NCBI RefSeq assembly: GCF_016863295.1
Contig: NZ_BOOP01000008.1
Location: forward strand, 248,001-312,000
DNA length: 64,000 bases
Reading direction: 5' to 3'
Origin: Planotetraspora phitsanulokensis
GTDB taxonomy: Bacteria; Actinomycetota; Actinomycetes; Streptosporangiales; Streptosporangiaceae
In this document: in pieces, positions 17,245 through 26,679 of the stretch
Layout: each line of letters starts with the position of its first letter
Position numbering within the stretch: the first letter of the stretch is position 1
Notes under the pieces: model-generated
What the model saw: the letters and a program-made list of their open reading frames with translations, nothing else
Databases searched by the model: none
What the model was told of the DNA's origin: nothing
Translations under genes and position numbers: made by a program

Positions 17245-18006
17245 TCAGCGCGCGCTCCATCCTCCGTCGAGCGGGATCGACACCCCGGTGATGAACGACC
17301 CCTGCGGGCCGCAGAGGTAGGCCACCATCGCGGCGACCTCGTCGGGCTCGATCAGCCGCTTGACCGCCGCCGGCGCGAGCATGATCTGCTCCACGACCTC
17401 GTCCTCGCTGATGCCGTGGGTCCGCGCCTGGTCGGCGATCTGGTTCTCCACGAGCGGGGTGCGGACGTAGGCGGGGTTCACGCAGTTCGACGTGACGCCG
17501 TGCGGCGCCCCTTCGAGCGCGATCACCTTCGAGAGGCCCTCCAGCGCGTGCTTGGCCGTCACGTAGGCCGACTTGTACGGCGAGGCGCGCAGGCCGTGCA
17601 CCGAGGAGATGTTGACGACGCGTCCCCAGCCTCGCTCGTACATGCCGGGCAACACGGCCCTGGCCAGCAGGAAGGGCGCCTCGACCATGACCCGGAGGAT
17701 CTTCGAGAAGGTCTCGGGAGGGAACTCCTCGATCGGCGCGACGTGCTGGAAACCCGCGTTGTTGACCACGATGTCGGCGGAGACCTCCCCGCCGAGTTGG
17801 TCCTTCCAGGTGGTGAGGAAGGCCGGATCGGACAGGTCGGCGATGAGGGGGACGCCGCCCACCTCCGCCGCCACCTGTTTCGCGGCGTCACGGTTCACGT
17901 CCGCGACGATCACGTGCGCGCCCTCGCCGGCCAGCCGGCGGGCGCAGGCCCGTCCGATGCCGCTGCCCGCGCCCGTCACCAGAGCGGTACGCCCATCAAG
18001 GCTCAT
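17245..18006 (-). CDS. 3-hydroxybutyrate dehydrogenase (SDR family)
   Basis: A 253-residue short-chain dehydrogenase. The NAD site is TGAGSGIGRACA (about residues 11-22), the NNAG strand is NNAGFQHVAPIEEFP, and the catalytic residues lie in ISSVHG (Ser) and YKSAYVTAKHAL (Tyr, Lys). The QHVAPIEEFP segment and the C-terminal SFITGVSIPLDGGW are characteristic of D-3-hydroxybutyrate dehydrogenase, which interconverts 3-hydroxybutyrate and acetoacetate. It is the first gene of the five-gene minus-strand set with a GAF-PucR regulator, MHS transporter and two hydrolases. Substrate assignment rests on family resemblance. Confidence 0.88.
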   Translation of the reverse strand: MSLDGRTALVTGAGSGIGRACARRLAGEGAHVIVADVNRDAAKQVAAEVGGVPLIADLSDPAFLTTWKDQLGGEVSADIVVNNAGFQHVAPIEEFPPETFSKILRVMVEAPFLLARAVLPGMYERGWGRVVNISSVHGLRASPYKSAYVTAKHALEGLSKVIALEGAPHGVTSNCVNPAYVRTPLVENQIADQARTHGISEDEVVEQIMLAPAAVKRLIEPDEVAAMVAYLCGPQGSFITGVSIPLDGGWSAR

Positions 18007-18073
18007 GACGATTCACCCTAGGAATCGCGGCCGGTCCGGCCCATGGGGTCGGCAGACATAGATCGTCGCCCCC

Positions 18074-19465
18074 CTATGTGGGCCGGGTCATGGACAGCAC
18101 GTCGAGGATCTCGTCGAGTTGCGCCTCCGTCACCGTGCCGTCGGCGACGTGGCCGCGCTCGACCACGACCTGCCTGATCGTCTTGCGCTCCGCGAGCGCC
18201 TGCTTGGCGATCTTCGCGGCCTCCTCGTAACCGAGGTACCGGTTCAGGGGGGTGACGATGGACGGGGACGACTCGGCGTACTCCCTGAGCCGGTCGGCGT
18301 TGGCGGTGATCCCGCTGACGCACCGGTCGGCCAGCAGGCGCGAGACGTTCGCCAGCAGCCGGATGGACTCCAGCACGTTGCGCGCCATGACCGGGAGCAT
18401 CACGTTGAGCTCGAACGCGCCGGAGGCCCCGGCCATCGCGATGGTCGCGTCGTTGCCGACGACCTGCGCGGCCACCATCGTGACCGCCTCGGGGATGACC
18501 GGGTTCACCTTGCCCGGCATGATCGAGGAACCCGGCTGGAGATCGGGGAGGTTGATCTCGCCCAGGCCGGCGCGCGGACCCGAGCCCATCCACCTGAGGT
18601 CGTTGGCGATCTTGTTGAGGGAGACCGCGATCACCCGCAGCACGCCAGAAAGCTCCACCAGCCCGTCACGGGCGCCCTGTGCTTCGAAGTGGTTCCTGGC
18701 CTCGATGAACGGCAGGCCGGTCGTGCGGCTCAGCTCCGCGATGACGGTGGCCGCCCAGTCGGGAGCGGGGACGTTGATGCCGGTGCCGACCGCCGTGCCG
18801 CCGAGGGGGAGTTCGGCCAGACGCGGGATCACGCTCTGCAGCCGCTCGATCCCCAGCTCCATCTGGGTGGCGTAGCCGCCGAACTCCTGGCCGAGCGTGA
18901 CGGGCGTGGCGTCCATGAGGTGCGTGCGGCCGGACTTGACCACCCCGGAGAACTCCGACTCCTTCTCCTCCAGCGCCGAGGCGAGGTGCTCCAGCGCCGG
19001 GGTCAGGTCGTGCGCGACCGCCATGGTGGCGGCCACGTGGATCGAGGAGGGGAACACGTCGTTGGACGACTGGGCGGCGTTGACGTGGTCGTTCGGATGG
19101 ACGGCCCGTCCCAGCCGCTCTTCGGCGAGCGTGGCGACGACCTCGTTGGCGTTCATGTTGGAGGAGGTGCCCGAGCCCGTCTGGAAGACGTCCACGGGGA
19201 ACTGGTCGTTCCAGCGCCCCTCCACCACCTCGTTCGCGGCGTCCCGTATCGCCGCGGCCAGGTCCTTGTCGATGACTCCGTACTCGGCGTTGACCGTGGC
19301 GCAGGCGGCCTTGATCCGTCCGAGTGCGGAGATGTGCGCGGGCTCGAGCCCGCGGCCCGAGATGGGGAAGTTCTCCACGGCCCGCTGGGTCTGCGCCCGC
19401 CATTTCGCGTGTGCGGGGACCCGCACCTCGCCCATGGAGTCGTGCTCGATCCGGAAATCGTCCAT
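18074..19465 (-). CDS. fumC: class II fumarate hydratase
   Basis: A 463-residue iron-independent fumarase that interconverts fumarate and malate in the TCA cycle, acting as a cytosolic tetramer. Signature regions are complete: [13 protein letters not shown] (about residues 97-109), Tx[15 protein letters not shown], and [12 protein letters not shown] with the catalytic Ser loop (about 313-324). ATG 19465 fits the family start, and a plausible TAGGAC -10 box lies 7 nt upstream. It lies 3.4 kb from a class I (iron-sulfur) fumarase gene on the same strand, so the organism has both types. In mycobacteria fumC sits in the same neighbourhood beside glpX. Confidence 0.95.
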   Translation of the reverse strand: MDDFRIEHDSMGEVRVPAHAKWRAQTQRAVENFPISGRGLEPAHISALGRIKAACATVNAEYGVIDKDLAAAIRDAANEVVEGRWNDQFPVDVFQTGSGTSSNMNANEVVATLAEERLGRAVHPNDHVNAAQSSNDVFPSSIHVAATMAVAHDLTPALEHLASALEEKESEFSGVVKSGRTHLMDATPVTLGQEFGGYATQMELGIERLQSVIPRLAELPLGGTAVGTGINVPAPDWAATVIAELSRTTGLPFIEARNHFEAQGARDGLVELSGVLRVIAVSLNKIANDLRWMGSGPRAGLGEINLPDLQPGSSIMPGKVNPVIPEAVTMVAAQVVGNDATIAMAGASGAFELNVMLPVMARNVLESIRLLANVSRLLADRCVSGITANADRLREYAESSPSIVTPLNRYLGYEEAAKIAKQALAERKTIRQVVVERGHVADGTVTEAQLDEILDVLSMTRPT

Positions 19466-19472
19466 GCGTCCA

Positions 19473-19478
19473 GTCCTA
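19473..19478 (-). promoter_or_regulatory. possible -10 box of fumC
   Basis: Minus-strand TAGGAC ends 7 nt before the fumC ATG, consistent with a leaderless transcript. No clear -35 element was seen, so support is modest. Confidence 0.3.
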
Positions 19479-21017
19479 TCAAGTGCCGCCGGGACCGGCG
19501 GCGAAGGCCGCCACCGCCACGGCGGCGAGCACGATGAAGGCGACGAGAGCGATCGCGAGCACCGTGAGGAGGCGTGTCCTGCCGTCCGTCTGCGGCTGGG
19601 TGGGCTCGCTTCTCATCGCGAACAGGTCGGTGCCGAGCCCGCGGTCACCGGGCGGCGCCGGAGGCACGGGTTCGGACGGCGGACCGGGAACCTGCGGCGG
19701 CCTCGGCACGGCAGGGCCGGCGGCCGGCCCAGGCGCGACGGGGCCCGCTGTCCCCGGCACGGGAGGTCGCGGCGGGACGGGGCGGGAGTCCGGAGGCCGG
19801 GGAGCGGGCCGGCCGCCCTGGGGGAGGCCTGAGCCCTCCCGCGGCAGGGGACGGCCGGGCGGCACCCTGCCGGGGACCGTCGTCTCGTGTTCGGACGGGC
19901 CGGCCGAGCCGCCTCGGGCGGGCGCGGGGCCAGGCACGGGGGACGGCGGGGCGGCCGGCGGCGGGGATGCCGGAGGAACCGGCGGGGCGGCCGACGGCGG
20001 GGACGCCGGGGCGAGCGGTGGCGAGGAGGCGGACGCGGGGCCGGGAGCACCGGTCGGAGGCCGCTTGATCACCATCGTCCCCTCGTCGTCCCCGCGCCGC
20101 GGCGCGGGCCGCTGGGCGGAGGGCGGCGCGGGGCGCGCGGGCGAAGCCGTACGGGGAGCCCCTGAGGGCGCCGCAGAGGGCCGAGCCCGGCCTGACGGGG
20201 TCTCGGCCACCGTCCGCAACATCGAGGCCGCCCTGTCGGGCGACAGCCGTGTGGTGTGGTCCTTGTCGAGCAGGCCGTCGAGCACGGGACGCAGCGGGCC
20301 GGCCTGGGTGGGCGGGTCGGCGGTCTCCGTCATGAGGGCGGCCAGCGTCTCCTGGACCGTCCCCCGTTCGTAGGCGGGCCGTCCCTCGACGGCGAAGTAC
20401 AACGTCGCCCCGAGCGACCACAGGTCCGACTCCGGGCCGGTGTGGTCGCCTCTGGCCCGCTCCGGCGCGGTGTAACCCGGCGAGCCGATCACCATGCCGG
20501 TCCGTGTCAGGGGGCTGTCGCCGGGCGCCTTGGCGATGCCGAAGTCGGTCAGGACGACCCGGCCCGCGTCGGTCAGCAGCACGTTGGCGGGCTTCACGTC
20601 GCGGTGGAGGATGTTCTGGGCGTGCGCGGCCCGCAGCGCCCCCAGCAGGTCGTAGCCGATCTGGGCGACGAGCCGCGGCGGCAGCGGCCCCTCCTCGTCG
20701 ATCACCTGCTCGAGCGAGCGCCCCTCGATCAGCTCCATGACGATCCACGGACTGCCGCCCACCTCGATGGCGTCGTGGATCGTGGCGACCGACGGGTGGC
20801 GCACCCGGGCCGCGATGCGGCCCTCGCGGATCATGCGCTCCCGCAACTCCTCTTGCTGGGCGCGGCCGAGCCCAGGGTCCTGGCGGATCTGCTTGACCGC
20901 CACGACGCGTGCGAGCGAGTGGTCGTAGGCGCGCCAGACGGTGCCCATCGTGCCCCGGCCGATCGGCGTGATCAGCTCGTACCGACCGGCGATCAGCCGC
21001 GGTTGCTGTTCCGGCAT
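19479..21017 (-). CDS. membrane Ser/Thr protein kinase with Pro-rich linker
   Basis: A 512-residue Hanks-type kinase. The kinase domain spans about residues 10-270: GRGTMGTVW glycine loop, AVKQ lysine, [11 protein letters not shown] catalytic loop, DFGIAK metal site and [11 protein letters not shown] activation segment with likely Thr/Ser autophosphorylation. A Pro/Ala/Gly-rich linker of about 200 residues leads to one transmembrane helix near the end ([20 protein letters not shown]), leaving almost nothing outside, so it lacks a PASTA-type sensor. The ATG at 21017 begins just ahead of the [11 protein letters not shown] strand. It lies between fumC and a second kinase gene, same strand. Confidence 0.93.
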   Translation of the reverse strand: MPEQQPRLIAGRYELITPIGRGTMGTVWRAYDHSLARVVAVKQIRQDPGLGRAQQEELRERMIREGRIAARVRHPSVATIHDAIEVGGSPWIVMELIEGRSLEQVIDEEGPLPPRLVAQIGYDLLGALRAAHAQNILHRDVKPANVLLTDAGRVVLTDFGIAKAPGDSPLTRTGMVIGSPGYTAPERARGDHTGPESDLWSLGATLYFAVEGRPAYERGTVQETLAALMTETADPPTQAGPLRPVLDGLLDKDHTTRLSPDRAASMLRTVAETPSGRARPSAAPSGAPRTASPARPAPPSAQRPAPRRGDDEGTMVIKRPPTGAPGPASASSPPLAPASPPSAAPPVPPASPPPAAPPSPVPGPAPARGGSAGPSEHETTVPGRVPPGRPLPREGSGLPQGGRPAPRPPDSRPVPPRPPVPGTAGPVAPGPAAGPAVPRPPQVPGPPSEPVPPAPPGDRGLGTDLFAMRSEPTQPQTDGRTRLLTVLAIALVAFIVLAAVAVAAFAAGPGGT

Positions 21018-21059
21018 ATTAAGAAAGATAGCGATTCTCGGTTGAGGCGCGCTTTCCGG

Positions 21060-22238
21060 TCACTTGAGTTTCTTCGGCCGGTACCGACGCGGCAGCACCA
21101 TGGCGATGACCTGCACCAGCCGCTGGATCACCGGGACGCCGACGGCGTTGTGCCGGGCGGGCCCGCTGGGCTTGCGGTGCACTCCCTCGGCCGGGCGGCG
21201 CGGATTCTGGGGATAGCTCCTGGTCTGGTGCGGGCCCGAGTCCTGCGGGTCGCGTGGATAGCTCCGCGGAGCGACGCGTGGCGCGGGCCGTGGCTCGGCC
21301 CGGTGCTGTCCGCGGTGCTGGGGCTTGCGCGAAGCCGTCGGCACCGAGGTCGGGGCCGAGGTCGGGGCCGCGGGACGGACCGGCCGGTGCTGCTGCGGCA
21401 GGCTCAGTTCGTCGCCTCTCCCGCCGGCGGCGATCCTGGACAGGAGCACCGCGGCGCGGACCGCGTCGAGCCGCCTGGCCGGGTCGATCTGGAGCAGCCC
21501 GCGAAGGACGGGCGCGAGCGGGCCCGCCCGCTCCATGGGGATCGGGGCGCCGCTGGTGAGGGCCGCCAGGGCGGCGGCGGCCGAACGGCGGCCGTGCAGG
21601 CCGCGGCCTTCGACCGCGGTGTAGAGCGTCGCCCCGAGCGACCACAGGTCGGCCGCAGGGCTGGCCTTGTCGCCCAGCACCCGCTCGGGGGCGATGTAAC
21701 CGGCCGAGCCGAGCACGATGCCCGCCTGGGTGAGGGAGACGTCACCCTCCAGGGCGGCCAGCCCGAAGTCGGTCAGCACGGCCCTGTCCTCGGTCACGAG
21801 CACGTTGCTGGGCTTCACGTCACGGTGGAGGATGCCCTTGGCGTGGACGGCGCGCAGCGCGCCCAGCACCTGCCTGCCGATGTCGGCCACCCGTCGCGGG
21901 TCGAGCGGGCCCTCCTGCTTGATGATCTCCTCGAGGGACTGGGCCTTGAGGAGCTCCATGACGATCCACGGGCGCTCGTCCTCGGTGACGACGTCGAACA
22001 CCGTGATGACGGAGGGATGGGCCACCATGGCGGTGGCCCGGCCCTCACGCTCGGTGCGTGCGCACAACTCGGCCCGCAGGTCCTCGTCGAGGACCATGGG
22101 CAGCCGGACTTCCTTGACAGCCACGTCGCGGTCGAGAAGCTCGTCGCGCGCACGCCAAACCGTGCCCATGCCGCCGCGGCCGACCGGCTCCACGAGCCGG
22201 TAGCGCGCGGCTAACTGGTATCCGGACGGCGCACGCAT
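21060..22238 (-). CDS. Ser/Thr protein kinase with basic amphipathic tail
   Basis: A 392-residue kinase, a close relative of its downstream neighbour. It has GRGGMGTVWRA, AVKEV, HRDVKPSNVLV, DFGLAALEG and GSAGYIAPERV in order (residues 15-275). The linker is rich in Pro, Arg and Gln. The C-terminus (VIQRLVQVIAMVLPRRYRPK) is a short hydrophobic stretch ending in basic residues; it may associate with the membrane but looks too short and charged for a normal span. ATG 22238 is favoured because it begins just before SGYQLAARYRLVEPVGRG; an upstream ATG would add 15 unconserved residues. The two kinase genes are 42 bp apart and probably arose by duplication. Confidence 0.92.
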   Translation of the reverse strand: MRAPSGYQLAARYRLVEPVGRGGMGTVWRARDELLDRDVAVKEVRLPMVLDEDLRAELCARTEREGRATAMVAHPSVITVFDVVTEDERPWIVMELLKAQSLEEIIKQEGPLDPRRVADIGRQVLGALRAVHAKGILHRDVKPSNVLVTEDRAVLTDFGLAALEGDVSLTQAGIVLGSAGYIAPERVLGDKASPAADLWSLGATLYTAVEGRGLHGRRSAAAALAALTSGAPIPMERAGPLAPVLRGLLQIDPARRLDAVRAAVLLSRIAAGGRGDELSLPQQHRPVRPAAPTSAPTSVPTASRKPQHRGQHRAEPRPAPRVAPRSYPRDPQDSGPHQTRSYPQNPRRPAEGVHRKPSGPARHNAVGVPVIQRLVQVIAMVLPRRYRPKKLK

Positions 22239-22336
22239 GGGTGGCAGCTTACCGATTCGTGCCACATGACCTGTAGAGACCATGCCGGGAAATTGTTGAG
22301 ATCTTCTGTCAAATGTTCTGACTTGCCGAACGCAGG

Positions 22337-23989
22337 TCAGCGCCGGCCGATGGTAAGGACGGGCCCGGTGGTGTCGGTGAAGAAGTCCTCACCCTTGTCG
22401 TCGACCACGATGAACGCCGGGAAGTCGACCACTTCGATCTTCCAGACGGCCTCCATGCCGAGCTCCGGGTATTCCAGGACCTCCACCTTCGTGATGCAGT
22501 CCTGGGCCAGCCGGGCCGCGGGGCCGCCGATCGAGCCGAGGTAGAAGCCGCCGTGCTCCCGGCACGCGTCGGTGACCTGCTTGGACCGGTTGCCCTTGGC
22601 CAGCATCACCATGGACCCGCCCGCGGCCTGGAAGCGCTCGACGTAGGAGTCCATGCGCCCGGCCGTGGTCGGCCCGAACGACCCGGAGGCGTACCCCTCG
22701 GGCGTCTTGGCCGGGCCGGCGTAGTAGACGGCGTGGTCCTTGAGGTACTGCGGCATCTCGCCGCCCTGGTCGAGCAGCTCGGCGATCTTCGCGTGGGCGA
22801 TGTCGCGGGCCACGACGAGCGGCCCGGTGAGGGACAGCCGCGTCTTCACCGGATACTTCGTGAGCTCGGCGAGGACCTCGGACATCGGCCGGTTGAGGTC
22901 GATCTTCACCACGTCGTCGGACAGGTGCTCGTCGGTCGTGTCGGGGAGGAACCTCGCCGGGTCGGTCTCCAGCTGCTCGAGGAACACGCCCTCCGGGGTG
23001 ATCTTGGCGAGGGCCTGGCGGTCGGCGCTGCAGCTGACCGCGATCGCGACGGGGCAGGACGCGCCGTGCCGGGGCAGTCGGATCACCCGGACGTCGTGGC
23101 AGAAGTACTTGCCGCCGAACTGGGCGCCGATGCCGAGCTTCTGGGTGAGCTCGAAGACCTTCTTCTCCATCTCGAGGTCGCGGAAGCCGTGGCCGCTCGG
23201 GGAGCCCTCCGTCGGGATGGAGTCCAGATACCGCGCGGAGGCGTACTTGGCGGTCTTGAGCGCGAACTCGGCGCTGGTGCCGCCCACCACGATCGCCAGA
23301 TGGTACGGCGGGCAGGCGGCGGTGCCGAGGGACCGGATCTTCTCCTCGAGGAACTGGAGCATCCGCTTCTCGTTGAGGACGGCCTTGGTCTCCTGGTAGA
23401 GGAACGACTTGTTGGCCGAGCCGCCGCCCTTGGCCATGAACAGCAGCTTGTACTCGTCCGGATGACCCGCCGGGTCCTCGGCGTACAGCTCGATCTGGGC
23501 GGGCAGGTTGTCGCCCGTGTTCTTCTCGTCCCACATGGTCAGCGGGGCCATCTGGGAGTAGCGCAGGTTCAGCCTGGTGTAGGCGTCGTACACGCCGCGG
23601 CTGATGTGCTCGGCGTCGTTCCCGTCGGTGAGGACGTGCCTGCCGCGCTTGCCCATCACGATCGCCGTGCCGGTGTCCTGGCACATCGGCAGGACGCCTC
23701 CGGCCGAGATGCTCGCGTTCTTCAGCAGGTCGAGCGCCACGAAGCGGTCGTTACCGCTCGACTCGGGGTCATCGACGATCTTCCGCAGCTGGGCGAGGTG
23801 GGAGGAGCGGAGGTAGTGCGAGATGTCGTGGACCGCGGTCTCGGTGAGCAGGCGCAGGGCCTCCGGATCGACCTCGAGGAACCTCCGTCCCGCCGCCTCG
23901 GTGACGCGCACCCCCTCGGTCGTGATCAGGCGGTATTCCGTCTCGTCGGGGCCCAGCGGCAGCAGGTCGGTGTAGTCGAACTCGGGCAT
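22337..23989 (-). CDS. fumB: class I (4Fe-4S) fumarate hydratase
   Basis: A 550-residue iron-sulfur fumarase. The three cluster cysteines are visible at about Cys103 (PMCQDTGT), Cys226 (TAACPPYH) and Cys320 (SCSADR); their spacing matches characterised class I fumarases. Other family blocks are [46 protein letters not shown], and [13 protein letters not shown] with [13 protein letters not shown] in the C-terminal domain. It performs the same fumarate/malate reaction as the fumC product but is oxygen and iron sensitive. ATG 23989 follows GGGACCGAGG. It is transcribed toward the two kinase genes, 98 bp apart. Confidence 0.94.
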   Translation of the reverse strand: MPEFDYTDLLPLGPDETEYRLITTEGVRVTEAAGRRFLEVDPEALRLLTETAVHDISHYLRSSHLAQLRKIVDDPESSGNDRFVALDLLKNASISAGGVLPMCQDTGTAIVMGKRGRHVLTDGNDAEHISRGVYDAYTRLNLRYSQMAPLTMWDEKNTGDNLPAQIELYAEDPAGHPDEYKLLFMAKGGGSANKSFLYQETKAVLNEKRMLQFLEEKIRSLGTAACPPYHLAIVVGGTSAEFALKTAKYASARYLDSIPTEGSPSGHGFRDLEMEKKVFELTQKLGIGAQFGGKYFCHDVRVIRLPRHGASCPVAIAVSCSADRQALAKITPEGVFLEQLETDPARFLPDTTDEHLSDDVVKIDLNRPMSEVLAELTKYPVKTRLSLTGPLVVARDIAHAKIAELLDQGGEMPQYLKDHAVYYAGPAKTPEGYASGSFGPTTAGRMDSYVERFQAAGGSMVMLAKGNRSKQVTDACREHGGFYLGSIGGPAARLAQDCITKVEVLEYPELGMEAVWKIEVVDFPAFIVVDDKGEDFFTDTTGPVLTIGRR

Positions 23990-24134
23990 CCTCGGTCCCT
24001 TGCGTCATCGCGTTTTCCCCACAGCGTACGGCTCTGCAGTCGCGGTTCCGCTTCGCCCTTGTTTTGATCGAATTTATAGGTGAATAAGGGCGCAAAACGG
24101 AATAATTGGTACTAAGTGCACGAGGGGGGAGGCC

Positions 24135-24281
24135 ATGGGGACCGAGGTCATGATGATGATCTTCTTCGGTGCGGGGATCATGGTCGCGCTGGCGTTCTCG
24201 CTGCTCGCGATCGTGCTGCACGAGATCCGCGACGAGCGTTCGAACCGGTCGTCCGAAGCCCGAGCGAAATCCCGGCGATGA
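24135..24281 (+). CDS. small single-span membrane protein
   Basis: A 48-residue open frame with ATG 24135 after a GGGGGGAGG ribosome site (24124-24132). It has nearly all G or C third positions and an AT-rich promoter-like stretch at 24060-24120 upstream. The product has a short acidic start, one hydrophobic helix (MMMIFFGAGIMVALAFSLLA) and a charged C-terminus (HEIRDERSNRSSEARAKSRR), so it would span the membrane with the tail in the cytosol. No family is recognised. Its last 104 bases overlap, on the opposite strand, the 3' end of the EamA transporter gene, whose codons there have poor third-position bias. This favours coding on the plus strand. Confidence 0.55.
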   Translation: MGTEVMMMIFFGAGIMVALAFSLLAIVLHEIRDERSNRSSEARAKSRR

Positions 24282-25143
24282 CGACGGCCGCGCCGGCGAG
24301 GTCCGCCGCCGACGGCAGGCCGAGGCCGAGGATCATCGAGGTGCTGATCGCGCCGACCGGGATCATCCCGGCGAACAGGCCGGCGCGGTCGGCGCCGAGC
24401 CGGGGCAGCGCGCCGTACCAGAGAAGGAACGGAACCGTCGTCACGATCAGTCCGAGGTAACCCAGTCCGGCGACCTCCGGGAGCGTGGGCGTCCTGAACA
24501 TCGCCTGTCCGTCCACCACGAGCCCGATGGCCAGCAGGAGCGGAACCGCCAGAGCGGTCGAGTAGGCCGAGGTCCTCACCGGTCCCAGGACGGGCAGCAG
24601 CGGCAGGGCGAGCAGTGAGAAGCACAACTCGCAGGTGACGGCGCCGAGCGACCACAGCAGGCCCGCCAGGTTCCCGCTGCCGAACCCCACGGCTAGTAGG
24701 GCACCCGCGACCACGATGAGCGCCGCGACCACCACGCGAAGCGAAGGGCGGGCGGGGCCCGACCCCTCGGCGAGCGGGCCGAGGAGGGCCAGCGCCAGGG
24801 GGACCGTCGCCAGCACCGTCCCGACCAGAGCCGGTCCCGACGAGCGGGTCGCCTCGATCACGCACACGTTGAAGACGACCAAGCCGGTCAGCGACAGGGC
24901 GCACAACAGCCCCCACACGGCCGGCCCCAGTCGCGCCGGCCGTGCGGGCCTCCTGATCCGGACGATGACGAAGAAGATCACAGCGGCGAGCGCGTACCGC
25001 AGGGCCTGGCCGCCGTAGAGGGGGTAGCCGGAGATGATCCCGGAGACGCCGGCCAGCGTGCCCACCATGAACATGGCCGCGGTCGCGCCCGCCACGGCCG
25101 ATCTGGTCGTGCGACGGGGAGCGGACTCGATGAGTGAGGTCAC
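24178..25143 (-). CDS. EamA/DMT-family transporter
   Basis: A 321-residue membrane protein with about ten hydrophobic segments in two EamA repeats. Typical patches include GGQALRYALAAVIFF, RSSGPALVGTVLATVPLALALL, GLGYLGLIVTTVPFLLWYGALPRLGADRAGLFAGMIPV and the closing AGAAVVIAGISLGLR. Members export amino acids, metabolites or drugs. The last 25 residues (Arg/Ala-rich) use codons unlike the rest and may be an accidental extension across a plus-strand small gene. GTG 25143 is the start. It is divergent from the MocR-type regulator at 25211, a pairing that usually means the regulator controls the transporter. Confidence 0.88.
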   Translation of the reverse strand: MTSLIESAPRRTTRSAVAGATAAMFMVGTLAGVSGIISGYPLYGGQALRYALAAVIFFVIVRIRRPARPARLGPAVWGLLCALSLTGLVVFNVCVIEATRSSGPALVGTVLATVPLALALLGPLAEGSGPARPSLRVVVAALIVVAGALLAVGFGSGNLAGLLWSLGAVTCELCFSLLALPLLPVLGPVRTSAYSTALAVPLLLAIGLVVDGQAMFRTPTLPEVAGLGYLGLIVTTVPFLLWYGALPRLGADRAGLFAGMIPVGAISTSMILGLGLPSAADLAGAAVVIAGISLGLRTTGSNARRGSRAARSRAARTPARP

Positions 25144-25162
25144 GTGTGGAGATGTTAGGAAG

Positions 25163-25214
25163 CCAATGGTTCACTGAACGGGTCCAATCGGGCAGCGGAA
25201 TCGAGTACCAATGG
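25163..25214. promoter_or_regulatory. three direct CCAATSG repeats between EamA and MocR genes
   Basis: CCAATGG at 25163-25169, CCAATCG at 25184-25190 and CCAATGG at 25208-25214 lie in the 67-bp divergent intergenic region, with repeat starts 21 and 24 bp apart; the last covers the regulator start codon. MocR proteins commonly bind directly repeated half-sites between divergent genes, so these are candidate operators for the adjacent regulator. Confidence 0.45.
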
Positions 25215-26578
25215 CCGACCTGCATCTCACCCTCGACCGGAGCGCGGGCGGGCTCGCCGGGCAGGTCGCCCGCGAGCTGAGAGAGTCGATCCGCTCGGGG
25301 CGCCTGGCCCAGGGCACCCGCCTTCCGGCGAGCAGGGACCTCGCGCGGGACCTCGGGCTGTCGCGCGGTGTCGTGGTCGAGGCGTACGAGCAGCTGGTCG
25401 CGGAAGGCTTCCTCGAGGCGAGGGTCGGGGCGGGCACCCGGGTGGCGGCCGCGCCCAGCCAGGCCTCAGCGGCCGCGGGTGACAGGCCCGAGTCCGCCGC
25501 GCCGTACTACGGGCACCGGCCGACCTCTCCCGACCTGGCGGCGTTCCCCCGGCGGGCGTGGCTCGCGGCGATCAGGCATGTGCTGAACACGATGCCCAAC
25601 GACGCGTTCGACTACGGCGACCCCGGCGGCGTCCCCGAGTTGCGCGAGCAGCTGGCGCCCTATCTGCGCCGCGTGCGCGCCGCGGACGCGACCCCGGAGA
25701 ACCTGGTGGTCGTCACCGGCATGGCGCAGGGGCTCAGCCTGGTCGTCCGCGTCCTGTCGGAGAGGGCGGGCCGCAGGGTGGCCCTCGCCGTCGAGGACCC
25801 GACGAGCCCGCGTCAGCTTCCGCTGCTGGCACGTGCGGGGGCCGACCTGATCCCGGTGCCCGTCGACGAGGAGGGCATGGTCGCCGAGGACCTGGCGAGG
25901 ACGAGGGCCGAGGCCGTCCTCCTCACCCCCGCGCATCAGTACCCGACGGGAGTCGTCCTGTCACCCCGCCGCAGGGCCGAGCTGATCGCCTGGGCGTCGC
26001 GGACCGGGGCGCTGATCCTGGAGGACGACTACGACGCCGACTTCCGGTTCGACCGGGAACCCGTGGGCTGCCTGCAGGGACTCGCCCCCGACCGGGTCGT
26101 CCTGGCGGGCAGCGTCAGCAAGTCGCTCGCCCCCGGGCTGCGGCTCGGCTGGATGGTGGCGCCGCCGCAGATCGCCGGTTCGGTACGGCGGGCCAGGGGC
26201 GAGCTCGACCTCGGCTCTCCCGTGATCGACCAGCACGTGCTCGCCCACCTCGTCGCGTCGGGCGGCTACGACAGGCACCTGCGCCGCATGCGCAGGGAGT
26301 ACCGGGTGCGCAGGGACGCGCTGGTGGACGCCCTCGCCGAGCATCTTCCGGAAGTCACGGTGCACGGCATCTCCGCCGGGCTCCACCTCTACGCCGAACT
26401 GCCGGACGGCCGGCTGGAGGCCGTCGCCGAGGCGGCGAGGGCCGCGGGGCTGAGCGTCGAGCCGGTGACGGGGGAGGGCGCTCGGAGGCGGCCCCCGGCG
26501 CTCGTCATCGGATTCGCGCGGCTGCCCGCCCACCGCATCCTGCGGGCGGTCGAGGAGGTCGCCGAGCGCGTCGGGTGA
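25211..26578 (+). CDS. MocR-family (GntR-aminotransferase fusion) transcriptional regulator
   Basis: A 455-residue regulator. Residues 1-75 form a GntR winged helix (QVARELRESIRSGRLAQGTRLPASRDLARDLG, seen in part, then SRGVVVEAYEQLVAEGFL). Residues of about 100-455 form a class I aminotransferase-like domain with DYGDPGGVPELREQLA, TPAHQYPTG, LILEDDYDADFRF and the PLP lysine in GSVSKSLAPGLRLGW. Such proteins sense PLP or an amino compound and rarely catalyse transamination. It diverges from the EamA transporter gene, its likely target, and three CCAATSG repeats lie between them. The length and all key motifs are normal for the family. Confidence 0.92.
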   Translation: MADLHLTLDRSAGGLAGQVARELRESIRSGRLAQGTRLPASRDLARDLGLSRGVVVEAYEQLVAEGFLEARVGAGTRVAAAPSQASAAAGDRPESAAPYYGHRPTSPDLAAFPRRAWLAAIRHVLNTMPNDAFDYGDPGGVPELREQLAPYLRRVRAADATPENLVVVTGMAQGLSLVVRVLSERAGRRVALAVEDPTSPRQLPLLARAGADLIPVPVDEEGMVAEDLARTRAEAVLLTPAHQYPTGVVLSPRRRAELIAWASRTGALILEDDYDADFRFDREPVGCLQGLAPDRVVLAGSVSKSLAPGLRLGWMVAPPQIAGSVRRARGELDLGSPVIDQHVLAHLVASGGYDRHLRRMRREYRVRRDALVDALAEHLPEVTVHGISAGLHLYAELPDGRLEAVAEAARAAGLSVEPVTGEGARRRPPALVIGFARLPAHRILRAVEEVAERVG

Positions 26579-26679
26579 CCCGTGGAGGCGGCCGGCGCGC
26601 CCCCTCTCACGCGGCTCGCCTCAGGGCCGACTCAGGCTCTGCCTCAGGAGGGCCGCGTCAGGGGTGGCTGGGGGCTGTC
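26579..26679. repeat. degenerate TCAGG-rich convergent intergenic region
   Basis: The 101 bases between convergent stops contain TCAGG in at least five places at irregular spacing, the last one touching the stop of the minus-strand MFS gene. No hairpin terminator was seen. It looks like a decayed array of copies of the gene-end sequence. Confidence 0.35.
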
